NCBI GenBank assembly: GCA_947623455.1
Contig: OX392540.1
Location: forward strand, 29,568,410-29,632,409
DNA: 64,000 bases
Origin: Mimachlamys varia
Lineage: Eukaryota > Mollusca > Bivalvia > Pectinida > Pectinidae
Direction of reading: 5' to 3'
Below the pieces are notes generated by a model. It was not told the DNA's origin. It was given only the letters and a program-made list of their open reading frames with translations, and searched no databases. Every line of letters begins with the position of its first letter. Position 1 is the first letter of the stretch. Positions 11,301 through 22,089 of the stretch are shown one piece after another. The position numbers and the translations under genes were made by a program.

Positions 11301-13968
11301 ACATACACAAGTGTATATATTATACAGGATTGAAAGTTGTCGTCCGGAAGTAATAGGTAAGTGTGTACACATACACAAGTGTAGATATTATACAAGATGG
11401 AAAAATGTCGTCCGGAAGTAATAGGTAAGTATGTACACATACACAAGTGTATATATTATACAAGATGGAAAATGTCGTCCGGAAGTAATAGGTATATATG
11501 TACATATACACAAGTGTATATATTGTACAGGATGGAAAAATGTCGTCCGGAAGTAATAGGCAAGTGTGTACATATACACAAGTGTGTATATTATTCAGGA
11601 TGGAAAAATGTCGTCCGGAAGTAATAGGTAAGTATGTACATATACACAAGTGTATATATTATACAGGATGGAAAATGTCGTCCGGAAGTAATAGGTAAGT
11701 GTGTACACATATACAAGTGTATATATTATACAGGATGGAAAATGTCGTCCGGAAGTAATAGGTAAGTGTGTTCACATACACAAGTGTATATATTATACAG
11801 GATGGAAAGTTGTAGATATATCCCACTTAGGTATGGGGGTATATACTATATAGTAATCACTTTGTGCATTCTGTCTGTCTGTCTGTCCCTGTGCATGTGT
11901 CTGAATCTTGTGTACAACATATCTTAAAAACCCCATGTCAGATTTGGGTCATAGTTATACCATATGCATATAGCATCAATCATTCAAGGTCTCCACCATA
12001 TTAGATTTGGTGGTCATCAGTCAAGGTTAAAAGGTCAAACGTCGCCATTGATCACTTATGGAATAAAAAGCTTGTGTACAACAGATATCTGGATAAATTT
12101 GGTTAATTAAATTCACACATTATCATCATTGAACACATTCTACAACCAATTAGATTTTGATAGTCATTTGTCAAGGTAAAGGTGAATTTAATTGACCAAC
12201 TTTTTGCTATTTATCTATTTTCACATGGAATAAACAATCAGTTTAAAATACAGAATTGCTTTTCCGGGATACAACATACATATCATGGGGGATAGTGTCA
12301 CCCTTTACACTTGATTCAACAGTGGTGGTCATCGGTCAAGGTTAAAGGTCAATGGCCACATTTCCCACTTTGTAGGGAAGGGGGGGTAGGTATGTGAGCC
12401 CCTGTTCACTTTGTTTTTATTTTACATAGAAAAACGATTTTATGTACAATCATCAGCTAAATCAACATTAATATTTAAAAAATTTATCACCGTGATCAGA
12501 AATAGAAAAGAATCGATGAAGAGTTATAATAATATCTTTTGTTCAATTTATACTTTGAATGATAATGTTTTATGTTGTCAGATTTTGAAAAATGTGCCAA
12601 AGCTGAAGAATTCATGATGATGTTCAGATGTCGAGAAAAAAATAACACAATGCAACGTTGTGTAAAAGCATGGTAAGTGACATACTACAACACAGAGATA
12701 TCACTGTAGGTTTGTCCAGATAATATAGCGTATAAACATCCAACACAGAGATATCACTGTAGGTTTGTCCAGATAATATAGCATAAACACAACCGACACA
12801 GAGATATCACTGTAGGTTTGTCCAGATAATATAGCATATACACAACCGACATGGAGATATCACTGTAGGTTTGTCCAGATAATATAGCATATACACATCC
12901 GACACAGAGATATCACTGTAGGTTTGTCCAGATAATATAGCATAAACACAACCGACACAGAGATATCACTGTAGGTTTGTCCAGATTACGACGGAGCAGC
13001 AACTGACTTCAAAGCCTGTCAATTTTTACCGTTTTGTGACCTCAGATTATTTTGATGTACAGTGGACACGCGTTAATCCAGAAACATTTCGTTCCCAATC
13101 CAAACTGTCTGGATTACAAGTTTTCCGGACTGCTGAAATTACTTTACCTGGTTGAAAAATGTGTCGCACAAGAGTTATTTCCCTTGGCTTTATACAATGC
13201 AAGACATTTAAATGATATTACATCCATAAATTTGGGTTTTTTTTTTTTGTAAATATAAATATTTACATATGTTTTCTACCGTAATATAGCTATATTCTGT
13301 ACAGCTATCGATACGGGTGACCTGCTCCGACATTTCTGTCTCTGCATGGATGAAACAATCGTCCAGATTATTGAGGGAATTTTGCTTATAGAAAGTACAC
13401 TCCGTTCCCAAAATGGGGTTCCGAAAATGGGGTTCCGAAAATGGAATCCGAATTTCTGGACTGATGAGTACAAATAACTTGACGGAAATCTGTTCCTGTG
13501 CATTTCCGTCCAGATTGTGAGTTTTCCGGACTATCGGCATCCGGAATATCAGGTCCATTGTACATCAAAGGGTCGAACCAGTAAATGGAGTTCTTTTGAT
13601 TTTGGGACTTATCTGAAAAACAAAATGGCTGGCAGGCAACCATCTTTGACTGGAATGAATCCAGCTACTTCCAGTTACCTGCATCTTAAAAAAAAATGGA
13701 GTGTATGGAACTTTTCTGAAGTGATAAATCATTGTATCTACGATAATTGTAAAATAATCTTTTTTCAGGTCGCAAAATAAAATAAATGTATAACGGTTTA
13801 ATTGATTTAGCTTCTATTCAAAGAACTTATTACTTGTGTTCTTTTAACAGGTTTAAAGACGAAGAATTCAAGGAAGAGTGTAAAAAGATATATTTGGAGA
13901 AACGAAAACATTACCGAAGTACTGGAGAAGGCCAGACGTTAAGGAGGGAGGAAATGAGATGGCAGTGA
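5215..13968 (+). CDS. CMC1: CMC1, mitochondrial twin-CX9C COX assembly protein (4 coding exons)
   Basis: Coding exons 5215-5341, 9155-9259, 12582-12672 and 13851-13968 join to 441 nt, a 146-residue protein, with all phases consistent (1, 1, 2). The product has the CMC1 signature: a DPEDISLRKVEKEVLIP block, then two CX9C motifs, C-RPEVIDFEK-C and C-REKNNTMQR-C, followed by EECKKIYLEKR. In the known family these cysteines form two disulfides of a CHCH hairpin imported by the Mia40 route; CMC1 acts in the intermembrane space in COX1 and copper handling. About 45 extra N-terminal residues precede the conserved block compared with human CMC1. ATG 5215 is the only start supported by the exon 1 phase. 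Introns 1 and 2 carry large minisatellites; intron 3 carries a MITE. A candidate AATAAA is at 14393. Confidence 0.93.
5342..7767 (+). other. CMC1 intron 1, part before the 41-bp array
   Basis: Holds a foldback element (5765-5913), a dispersed repeat at about 5937-6020 shared with 31111-31200 in the opposite orientation, and two short look-alike stretches with GAGCACTGGT (near 6624 and 6811). No further exon is recognised. Confidence 0.5.
5765..5913. repeat. Foldback element (long hairpin) in CMC1 intron 1
   Basis: Two ~71-base arms (5765-5836 and 5843-5913) are near-perfect reverse complements around the 6-base centre CTAGCA. They differ by only a few substitutions and small indels, so the RNA would form a long stable hairpin. 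It is probably a miniature foldback transposon, but no target duplication was established. Confidence 0.8.
7768..9136 (+). repeat. 41-bp minisatellite (~33 copies) in CMC1 intron 1
   Basis: The unit is about 41 bp with the core TGAGCCCCTGCTCACTTTG followed by TGGGGTTGGGGGTGTATC. Variants recur (GTTGGGTCGGAGTG, ATCAATGTGAG). TGAGC-CCCT-GCTCA is a small hairpin and the G-runs are quadruplex-prone across copies. The array ends 18 bases before CMC1 exon 2. A single unit-like sequence at 12361-12415 is embedded in a dispersed repeat, the likely source. Confidence 0.92.
9155..9259 (+). CDS. CMC1: CMC1 exon 2
   Basis: Follows an acceptor ending TATCAG and ends ATAG|GTAAGT. It codes the conserved DPEDISLRKVEKEVLIP block and the first cysteine of CX9C motif 1. 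Its last 29 bases plus the first 39 bases of the intron are the founder of the 68-bp array that follows. Confidence 0.92.
9231..11814 (+). repeat. 68-bp minisatellite carrying the CMC1 exon 2 splice donor (~38 copies)
   Basis: Each unit has 29 bases identical or nearly identical to the end of CMC1 exon 2 (GATGGAAAAATGTCG...AATAG), the donor GTAAGT, and 34 more intronic bases ending TATTATACAG. Every unit is therefore bounded by an AG acceptor-like end and a GTAAGT donor. Shortened units (GATGGAAGTGATAG) and 28-base variants occur. Blocks near 10080-10520 recur at 11184-11624, a 1104-bp higher-order duplication. Long reading frames on both strands here are by-products of the repeat. Confidence 0.95.
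11815..12581 (+). other. CMC1 intron 2, remainder
   Basis: Dispersed repeats only: a TCTG microsatellite near 11870-11888 and several copies of a 'GGTCATC-GTCAAGGTTAAAGGTCA' type sequence (around 12010, 12160 and 12330). The last of these runs into a single unit of the 41-bp repeat (12361-12415). No exon is seen until 12582. Confidence 0.5.
12582..12672 (+). CDS. CMC1: CMC1 exon 3
   Basis: Acceptor TTGTCAG, donor GTAAGT. It codes the second cysteine of CX9C motif 1 and both cysteines of motif 2 (C-REKNNTMQR-C). The phase-1 join to exon 2 makes the Asp of ...VIDFEKC. Confidence 0.92.
12691..12990 (+). repeat. 53-bp tandem repeat (6 copies) in CMC1 intron 3
   Basis: Six units at exact 53-bp spacing (12691, 12744, 12797, 12850, 12903, 12956) with the core CACAGAGATATCACTGTAGG. 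The array starts 19 bases after the exon 3 donor but does not include exon sequence. Confidence 0.92.
13060..13560. mobile_element. pogo/Tigger-like MITE in CMC1 intron 3
   Basis: 501 bp with terminal inverted repeats CAGTGGAC / GTCCATTG flanked by TA on both sides; the wider match is 13 of 14 bases (13054-13067 vs 13553-13566). Subterminal TCCGGA-rich repeats resemble the related copy at 15909-16378. TA duplication and the CAGT start are as in the pogo/Tigger group. No transposase is encoded. Confidence 0.75.
13851..13968 (+). CDS. CMC1: CMC1 exon 4
   Basis: Acceptor TTTTAACAG. TG|G completes Trp, then FKDEEFKEECKKIYLEKR and a basic tail, ending TGA at 13966-13968. The aligned part of human CMC1 has the same EECK...LKER helix. 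Confidence 0.92.
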
Positions 13969-14696
13969 GAACAATACATCGATGGGGCAGGAGTGGAAAT
14001 GAGATGGCAACAACAGTTGTACAGCGAAGGAGGGGTCGAAATGAGGTTGTTGTGAAAGCTGTACAGCTAGTAAGGCGGTGGGGATGGAAATTAGATGGCA
14101 ATAAGAGCTGTACATCATCTTCGGTTAAACTCTTTCTTTAATACACTTAAAATTGACTGATACTGTGCATGCTATGTTTTAGTCTGATGGATGTTAAGGC
14201 CCTTGAGCCTCAGTAGTTTTTTGTATCCACTTAGCATTTAAAAAAAGTCAAGTGTAATAACTTTTTATATCAAGAATTAAATCTGCGAAAAATCATGAAA
14301 ACATTAGTATTTTTATAAGATAAGGATCTGGGGAAATATATTTTGATTTTCTGAGTGAAACAAATTGTAGAAATTTTTCTCCCATGATAGAAAATAAAAT
14401 AAAATTTATTTTTGTCAATTATGCAAACATTCCTACATATCTGAATACAAATTTGAAAGATATTGAATTGAATTGGCTTTCAGTTTGACAAAACAGCAAA
14501 ATTCACTTTCAATAATGAACCCAGTATTTTTATTGATGAAACTGATCTTTAACAGATTGAAGTTTTCCTCAGTATTATTTATGTCACAGAAATACATGTT
14601 AACCACTATTGATTTACTCCAGCCCAGTGAAATTCTGATGCACTCGGTCAGGAAACCTACCACTCATCAAAACTGGAGTATGTGGACATGAAAAGA
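13969..14696. other. CMC1 3' UTR and downstream
   Basis: Four imperfect GGAAATGAGATGGCA-like repeats (13950-14100) sit right after the stop. AATAAA at 14393-14398 is the best polyadenylation candidate. No other gene is seen. Confidence 0.45.
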
Positions 14697-15040
14697 TGTC
14701 AGTAATTCAGGGGAGATTACTACGAGGATGTCAGAAATTCTGGGAGATTACTACTAGGATGGATGTCAGTAATTCAGGGGAGATAACTACTAGCATGTCA
14801 GTAATTCAGGGGAGATTACTACTAGGATGTCTGTAATTCAGGGGAGATTACTACTAGGATGTCAGTAATTCAGGGGAGATTACTACTAAGATGTCAGTAA
14901 TTCAGGGGAGATTACTACCAAGATGTTAGTAATTCAGGGGAGATAACTACTAGGATGTCGTGGGTGTCAGTAATTCAGGGGAGATAACTACTAGGATGTC
15001 TTCAATGCCAGTAATTCAGGGGAGATAACTACCCAGGGGA
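14697..15040 (+). repeat. 32-bp tandem repeat (~10-11 copies)
   Basis: The unit core is GTCAGTAATTCAGGGGAGAT followed by TACTACTAGGAT. Unit length varies by small insertions. It is intergenic, about 0.7 kb after CMC1. Confidence 0.9.
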
Positions 15041-15763
15041 TATATGGGGTGAAGTCCATGCCATCTAACAATATTTATTTTTCCACCTTCATTTTAAGTC
15101 GGATAAGTTTAACCTTACAGGTAAAATAACATACCAGAGGATTTGTCTAGAGCCAGGATACTATATAAATCATTGTTTGGGATTGAATCACTCAAGGCTT
15201 TGTCTTTAGGGACAGACTGTTTTTATAATTTGATATATAAGATATACATCAACTAAAGAATCATGCTGTTTCTCTTTTACGTAATATCATCCCTTGATCA
15301 TGCATTTATAAACTCTTGTTTTCATAACAGAAATATATAATATATTGATGTTGAAGTGTGATAAGTTTCTGGAAATATTGTCCAAACAATACAACGGCCA
15401 TCCAGGCCACTGTTTGCATTGATAATAACTGTATGTTACGATGTGTTGTGATATTCATACTACATTGTATTGTAGTCAGGATTGTAAGGTGTGTGGTTGA
15501 TGATTGTGAGAATACATTACTGTAATAATAAAACAATGTTTTCCATTTGAATTTTTTTTTTTTAATGTTGTGCCGATCTAAAATATTGACATTTCATTTT
15601 CTGACTAAAACTTCCTGATTTCATCATACTATATACAGGGGCATTTCCCCTGCCATTTATTTGTGGGGCCATCTTCAGTAATGAGGTCAAATTCATCATT
15701 ACTTCACACTTGATATGATGGGTAACAAGTGTGATTTTAAGTGGTGAAGGATAAAGTTTGAAA

Positions 15764-15784
15764 GGGGGGGGGGGGGGGGGGGGG
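15764..15784 (+). repeat. Poly-G run of 21
   Basis: Twenty-one consecutive G in an otherwise AT-rich intergenic segment (15041-15908) in which I see no gene. Its length is probably unstable and could be a sequencing uncertainty. Confidence 0.85.
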
Positions 15785-15908
15785 TGAACCTTATCCAATG
15801 GTTAAACATGCATTTAAACAAATATCTTTTCAGTTCTGTAGTAGTAAGCAACTAATTGAGAAGACATGTACAGAAAGTTGACTTTTGTTTTTAAAAAAAT
15901 TGGATTTA

Positions 15909-16378
15909 CACTAGACCCGCGATTATCAGGAAACCTTTGTTCCAAGTCCGGATTACAAGTTTTCTGGACTGCCGAATTTTCGTTTACCAGGTCAAAAAAT
16001 GTGTCGCGCAAGTGTTATTTTCCTGGACTATAATGATATACACAGCTAGAAATTTAAATGTCATTACATAAATAAATTTGGGTTTTTTTTGTAAATATGA
16101 ATATTTACATGTTTTCTAATATAAGGACATTCTGTACAGCTGTCGACACAGTTGACTTGCCCCAATATTTGTCTCTCTGGCAGGACTGCATTGATGAAAA
16201 AAATTGTCCAGATTATTGCAGGAATTTTGCTAATGGAAAGTACATTCTGTTCCCAAAATGGAGTTCCGGAAACGAAATCCGATTTTCTGGACTGATGAGT
16301 ACAAATTATGTGACGGAAATCCGTTCCCATGCATTTCCGTCCGGAATTTGAGTTTTCCGGACTATCGCGGGTCCACTC
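15909..16378. mobile_element. pogo/Tigger-like MITE, second copy
   Basis: 470 bp flanked by TA. Ends are CACTAGACCCGCGATTATC and, reversed, GAGTGGACCCGCGATAGTC. The interior shares GGATTACAAGTTTTC and GTTTTCCGGACTATCG with the copy in CMC1 intron 3. No coding capacity. Confidence 0.75.
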
Positions 16379-16381
16379 TAT

Positions 16382-17117
16382 TATATTTACATATATTAAC
16401 ACCTCTCCCTTCTTTAGCTTAGTAAACTCTGACTGTGAATATATTAGCGTATACGCAGTGAAAAAAGGCTTGGCGGATTGATATTTGTTCAAATATGGCG
16501 TCGTTCACGCATCAGAAAAATAAGTATTCGCTATCGGCCATTGTTTGGTTCCTACCAGATTTTGAAACATGGAACATATATGGAATCAATTTCCTGTGAT
16601 AAAACCGTAAATAGTTTCTAGCAAACTTTTGATTCGTTATGATGCGCATTCGAAACCATTCGGACTGCGTCACAACCAGATCTCTTTGTCAATGCGTGTA
16701 CATAACGACCGTTATAAATAAATAAATAAATTTGACATGCTAGAAATATTATTTAATACCAAATTTACATATGATGTTATGAAGAAAAATAGTGTTGTTC
16801 ACTGTGTATTTTCTAAATTTACCAATATATTGATTAAATCCAATGGGACTATATTATCTTAGCAACCACGGCCATCGTAGTTACCATCTAAGCGACCCAC
16901 TTCGAATGTTTTTTTCTTCGTATAGCACTTGAAAATTAGTAATGGTGTAAATATAAGGATTGTACCTCATTTTGACTGCGTATACGGTAGTATGCCCGCA
17001 GTTGGCAACGAACATATTCTATGGTGCGCGTTAGCGCTCCATAGTGAATACAGAATGTTCGTTGCCAACTGCGGGTATACTACCGTATACGCAGTCAAAA
17101 TGAGGTACAATCCTTAT
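16382..17117 (+). mobile_element. Foldback-ended MITE, copy 1
   Basis: About 735 bp, the same family as 39597-40349 and a deleted copy at 48303-48530. It opens with ACACCTCTCCCTTC and ends in a 165-bp hairpin (16953-17117) whose ~80-base arms contain GCGTATACGGTAGTATGCCC and its complement. The centre is GCGCG-TTA-GCGCT. No open frame of note. Confidence 0.8.
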
Positions 17118-17934
17118 GTACACCTTTTAAAATTTACAGGGCCTTGTATAGTATGGCAATGTCGTCAGTCATAAACTTACTTACGGATATTGTACCAGTA
17201 GCATGCTGGAATGAAAGGCTACAAAGTTTTGCTCAAACGAATGACCTTGACTTACTTTTAAGGTCATAGAGAGCTAAAGTGTTGAAATCTTCAAAAAAAC
17301 CTCTCAATATTTAGTCTTTCGGTTATCCAGAAGTTGTTTGAAGATTTTGAAGACATTTGACCCATTCGACCTTGAAAATGGGTAAAGGTCATTCATTTAA
17401 ATGAACTTAGTAGTCCTTCATCCGTACATAATACATGACTAATTTCGGTATTCCGTGTCTTTCCGATATTGAGAAGATGCTTGAAGACCCCTTTGACCTT
17501 GAAAGTGGTTCAATGTTATTCAGCATGCTACTGGCTTAATAACAGTTCCCTTGGCCTTTTGGTTATTGACTAAAAGTTGTTAGAAGTAAAATATTGATAA
17601 TAACTGGACAAACGGACAGAAGTAAAATATTGGTAATTAATGGACAAACGGACAGAAGTAAAATATTGATTATGGACAAACGGACAGAAGGAAAATATTG
17701 ATAATTAATGGACAAACAGACAACGTAGCAGCACCATCGTTTGAGTTCACTTGCCCTTCAGGCACATGTGCTGATTAAAATGATCACCATATGATTGTAC
17801 ATGTATATAGATGCTGGACTCATACATTTGTACATGTGTGCCATCTGAACTATTATATTATATATATGATGTACATTGTACAGTAGTGTAACTTCCTATT
17901 TGGGAACAACCCTTCAGTATTTTGGTGGCAGTAT
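17118..17934. repeat. Dispersed GACCTTGAAAGT repeat and a ~38-bp tandem repeat
   Basis: 17200-17560 contains the dispersed repeat also found at 22.2-23.4, 24.0-25.5 and 26.0-26.6 kb (motifs TGACCTTGAAAG and GGTCATTCATTTAAAT). 17590-17720 has four copies of a ~36-40-bp unit with AATGGACAAACGGACAG. The segment ends with TTCACTTGCCCTTCAGGCAC, the same type of end as near 25450. Confidence 0.6.
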
Positions 17935-18419
17935 ATGATAATGGTACTGTCGCAAATAGGCATCAGTTTCGTATCGCAAATAAAACCTGATTTGAGACAG
18001 AATAATTACAATATACTGCCGCAAATTTCAAAATACAGAAGGGTAACCTCATTCCAATTCATATCATCCAAACCACAGTGGATTGGTGGCTTCAAGAAGA
18101 TTGAAAGTGAGGTGGAATTACGTTACCGCATCAATTCCATGGCGAGTCGGATCATCAACTTCATTAAAAATCGCCATCTTGGACTCATATTCGAATGGAC
18201 TGTTTCCGAAATAAATCATGGTTTTATTTGACCGCAAATTGTTATGATTGGCCAATCAAATGCCATGTTCCATCTCACTAGAATACCATATACAACAGGA
18301 CAGATGCTAAAAAATGATATATTTTTATTCATCACAGTATCAAGTGAATACATGCAGTACGTATATTTTGACTTCAATAAGGATACCCATCAAATAAATT
18401 AGAATGTTCTTAATAGACA

Positions 18420-19350
18420 AAAGGTGCAAGGGCCTAAGTGGTCACCTGAGAAATATTATAGGTATATATATTGGTAGCCAAATTTCAATGATGAAATCAA
18501 CATGTAAACAAAGTGAAATACAATATTTGTCATGGCATTAAAATGATAAAAATTCTAAAACTATTGAAATAAATCATTTTACTATTGGGGATGGTCTTCA
18601 TCAAGTAGGAATATTTCTTCCAAGAGATGGACAAAATATACACAAAAAAGATTGTTTCCGATATTATTGCTATACATAGTAAAATTTAACCCCTACCCAA
18701 GAGGGAATGGGTGGCCCAGGATTACTGGAAATTACAAATTACACAAACCCCCTGATGATCTTTTCGTCCAATGAGAGAAATAGATTGTAGTACTTCCATG
18801 TCTGAAATAGAAGATATTTGAAAGTTTGGATAATTTTCTCTTTAGGGCCCCGGCCCTTGGGGTTAGGACAGAAATTTTATTTCATTGTTTGATACTATCT
18901 TCATCCAAGGATGATTTTGACCAAGAGGGAATAATTTCCTACTAAAAATGGACAAAATACATTATTGTATACCCAAAAATATTATTTCCCTATAAAAAAA
19001 CTCAAGTAAATGTTACCCCCTCCCAGAGGGGGAAAGAATGGACCTGGTGTACTAATATTTACAATTTAAACAAGCAGAGAAATAGACTCTAACACCTATA
19101 GGAGTCTTAAGAAATATTCTTAAAATTTTCCTTTGGGGCCCCGCTCTGGCCCCTAGGGTTAAAAGGGCCGGAATCCCAATTTTATAAATCTTCATCCCTC
19201 GTACATATCATCTAGTGAGGATTATTTTGAAAAGTTTCCTTTCAGTGGTTCTTGAAAAAAAAGTCAAATACACTGTATGTAAAAAGTATATGAACGACAA
19301 CAGACAGAAAGCGATTGGAACAGGTCACTTGACCAAAGCCCAGGTGACCT
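18420..19350. repeat. Degenerate dispersed repeat in intergenic DNA
   Basis: Starts near GGCCTAAGTGGTCACCTGAG and ends near AGCCCAGGTGACC. The inside holds two diverged copies of a GGCCCCGGCCC...GGGTTA block (18843-18870 and 19136-19165), each followed by TTTTAT...ATCTTCATCC. No coding frame. The repeat class is not recognised. Confidence 0.5.
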
Positions 19351-19754
19351 TTAAAATCACAATTCCCTGAAAAAAAACGGACTACTCTAACATAAATCTG
19401 ATCGAGCCCTGAAATAATGATACAATGGAGCACCCAAAACCCTAGCACATGTTAGCAAAAATTAGGCAATTAAATTATGAAGTGTGATAAAAAAATTTTA
19501 AACATATTTCATCATCACATTGAAAATGTTAACTCCGAAAAACTTGGTCACAGCACATTAAAATAATCAATTTAACCAGAAAATTACTTGTATTACCAAT
19601 GATATTTGTGATCCCATTAAACCACCCCCTCCCTACAATAACAAAACTTTATTTCATTGTGAACTAGCTGCAATTTTCAGCTTTAATTATTAATAGATCT
19701 TGTGTTAAAAACATGTTTTTCATGACAAGAGTTAACCATTTTATGTTTCTTTAA

Positions 19755-20124
19755 AGGCCCAATATACGTAACTTCCGGGAATTTTTCTTGATTCTGAAAA
19801 ATTCTGAAAAAAAATCAGTTGATAACCATGCAAAGATAAACCTAAAACGAAGTAAATCTGAGCGGTAACTAACAAAAAACTCTTCACAGAAAAATCCAAA
19901 GAATTAAAAATAATTCAGGTGTGGCCCACTTCAACAACAAGCCATAGTTAGAAGACAGTTCAAAATGGACGTTTGTTTACACATACCGAGTTTCAACTGC
20001 TGCTGTACTGGTAACTACGTAAGAATTCATCTTAAATATTGCTGATATCAGTTAATCTTAACTAAGTCTATATATAAGCTATTAGGTTTGATTTGTTTTG
20101 CCGAAAGTTACATATATTGGGCCT
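19755..20124 (+). mobile_element. TTAA-flanked MITE, copy 1
   Basis: 370 bp with TIRs AGGCCCAATATACGTAACTT / (reversed) AGGCCCAATATATGTAACTT and TTAA on both sides. Two further copies are at 55541-55921 and 58831-59213. The TTAA target is that of piggyBac-type elements; no transposase is present. Confidence 0.85.
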
Positions 20125-21996
20125 TTAAGAAAATAAAATAAAATAAATGTATATATTCAATTTCCTTTTATACATGCTTTCCGGGACAGAAAATTAAATA
20201 AAGTGTCTCTCAACACTGAACACTGGATACTCTATTGTATTATGAAGTATATAGCGAATATATAACAGTAACTTCTTAATCAGTAATACCAAATACCATG
20301 AGTAGGAACAATATATTTGGTATTACCGGGTACTGAAGACACTGTTAGATATTGTTCATTACATGTTTATAGCAAAACCTACCTGGGCGTTTTTTTTTTC
20401 CCCCAATGTTATTTGTTTTGATTGGTCAAATGAGAAAAAGTGAAAATTTTCATTTCTCACTTGTGAAAAATAACATATCGCTCACAAATAACAACTATCA
20501 CTTTTGGGGAATGAATGATTTTCGGTATTTCACTTGTAAACATGTAATAATACTATAATGCATAATTGATACATACAATAATATTTGTAACAATATTAAT
20601 TCTTCAAAAGGAGAAAAAGACCACAACAATGACAAAACTGATTTTACCAAATGTATGTAATATGTAATTTTGGAGTGAATTGATATGCAGTGTTGATTTT
20701 TTTGGCAAATTTTGCATATATATATTACTCCTTGTAATGCAATGTTTTAAATAATATCATGTTTATTTGCAAAACCTCTGTCATTATTGTTTTGTTTCAG
20801 TGAGATCTTCTGGCCCTTTAATTAGTAACTTAATACAATTTGAAAGGGAAAGGAAACCAAGCAAACAGCTTATAAATTAATATCTCTTTATATTATATGG
20901 CTGTTTTGCATAACCTGTATACACTTTTATCACAATAACAATTTTCTATCATAGCACAGTTCTAACATCATGGCATAATTTCTAATCAATTTGCAGTGAA
21001 AATTACCTTAATTTTACCCACTTGAGAAGAAAGATTCCTATATTGCAAAACATTCAGCAAATTAAGCCTCATGTTTACTGACTAAAGAACCCCCATCCCC
21101 CCTCCTCAGATTGAGATTTTCCTTACAACTACTTCACACCTAAGTAGGAGAGAAATTCTATCTATTTATCTGTAACATTAATCTCTTTACACTATGTTGG
21201 GCTAAAGTTTTTATTCAAACCTGTCATATATCTTAGGTATACACTCTTTGGGACTCAAGGACAAACTTATCTCAGCAGTTAAAAAATAAATTAAACAATA
21301 CCAAAATTTCATAATTGCAAATTTGGCAACTGACATTTTCCTGCCAACTTCAAAATGTACTGTATGTCATCTCAGTATAAATAATCATAATTTGACAGTA
21401 GTAAATTAATTATTTAAGTAATTTAAATTTTCATATACTAGAATGCTCTGTCAGAGATATATTTTATAATTAATGTTTAAATAGGTAATAAAAAAGAAAA
21501 ATAGCATTTAAATTAGTTAAAGCAGTAGAAATACAGCAGATCCCAAAATAAACAAGTTACCAAAATGTGTGGGGCTATCGTGTAGACCGTCTGCTGAACT
21601 AACCTAGGAGACTAGTAGTGGGTGTGAAACAGATACAACAGATATGAGTTTAACAGCTACAGCTGTAGTCCATTAAAACCCTAATTAATGCCTTGCCAAC
21701 TATAACCGTAATCCACTGAAACCCACTGACTTGCCTTTCCGATCCTTTTCCAGCTCGTTAACAGCTGAACTTCTTATATTACCCGACACTTTAATTAATG
21801 CTACAACTTTGAGAGACTTTGAAAGTTTTTATTTTAGTGATACTCTGCAGAGCTTTCAAAGAGACTTCTGTTAATCTGACACAAAGAAAACTTATATTTT
21901 ATCTGTTAATCAGGTAGCTTCTTTAGTTCTTAGTCTAAAAAGTTTAGCATTTTATTCTCAACAGGTGTCAGCCAATCATCACGCTCTTTGTATATA
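20125..21996. other. AT-rich gap and ABHD13 3' region
   Basis: No gene is seen. A small inverted repeat sits at about 20435-20470 (AGTGAAAATTTTCATTTCTCACT region). On the minus strand, AATAAA at 21956-21951, 41 bases past the ABHD13 stop, is a candidate polyadenylation signal; another is at 21833-21828. Confidence 0.45.
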
Positions 21997-22089
21997 TCAC
22001 ACTTGAGTCAAGTTTGGATTGGAGGAAAAATTGTTAACAATTGGTCGACTTTGTTCCTGGGCCGGACTGGCAGACTTCATCAGTATAAC
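21997..22089 (-). CDS. ABHD13: ABHD13 exon 7 (terminal)
   Basis: Acceptor TTTTTTTTTCCAG. Encodes a 30-residue polar tail ending NPNLTQV and TGA, like the poorly conserved tail of vertebrate ABHD13. Confidence 0.88.
   Translation of the reverse strand, partial: VILMKSASPAQEQSRPIVNNFSSNPNLTQV

Noticed and set aside
9089..11700. Many minus- and plus-strand ORFs in the 68-bp array (up to 275 codons)
   Set aside because: Periodic products of the repeat, antisense to CMC1; the coding sense is explained by the copied exon 2 end.
17935..18231. 98-codon forward ORF
   Set aside because: No recognisable domain, no splice or promoter context, composition like the surrounding DNA.
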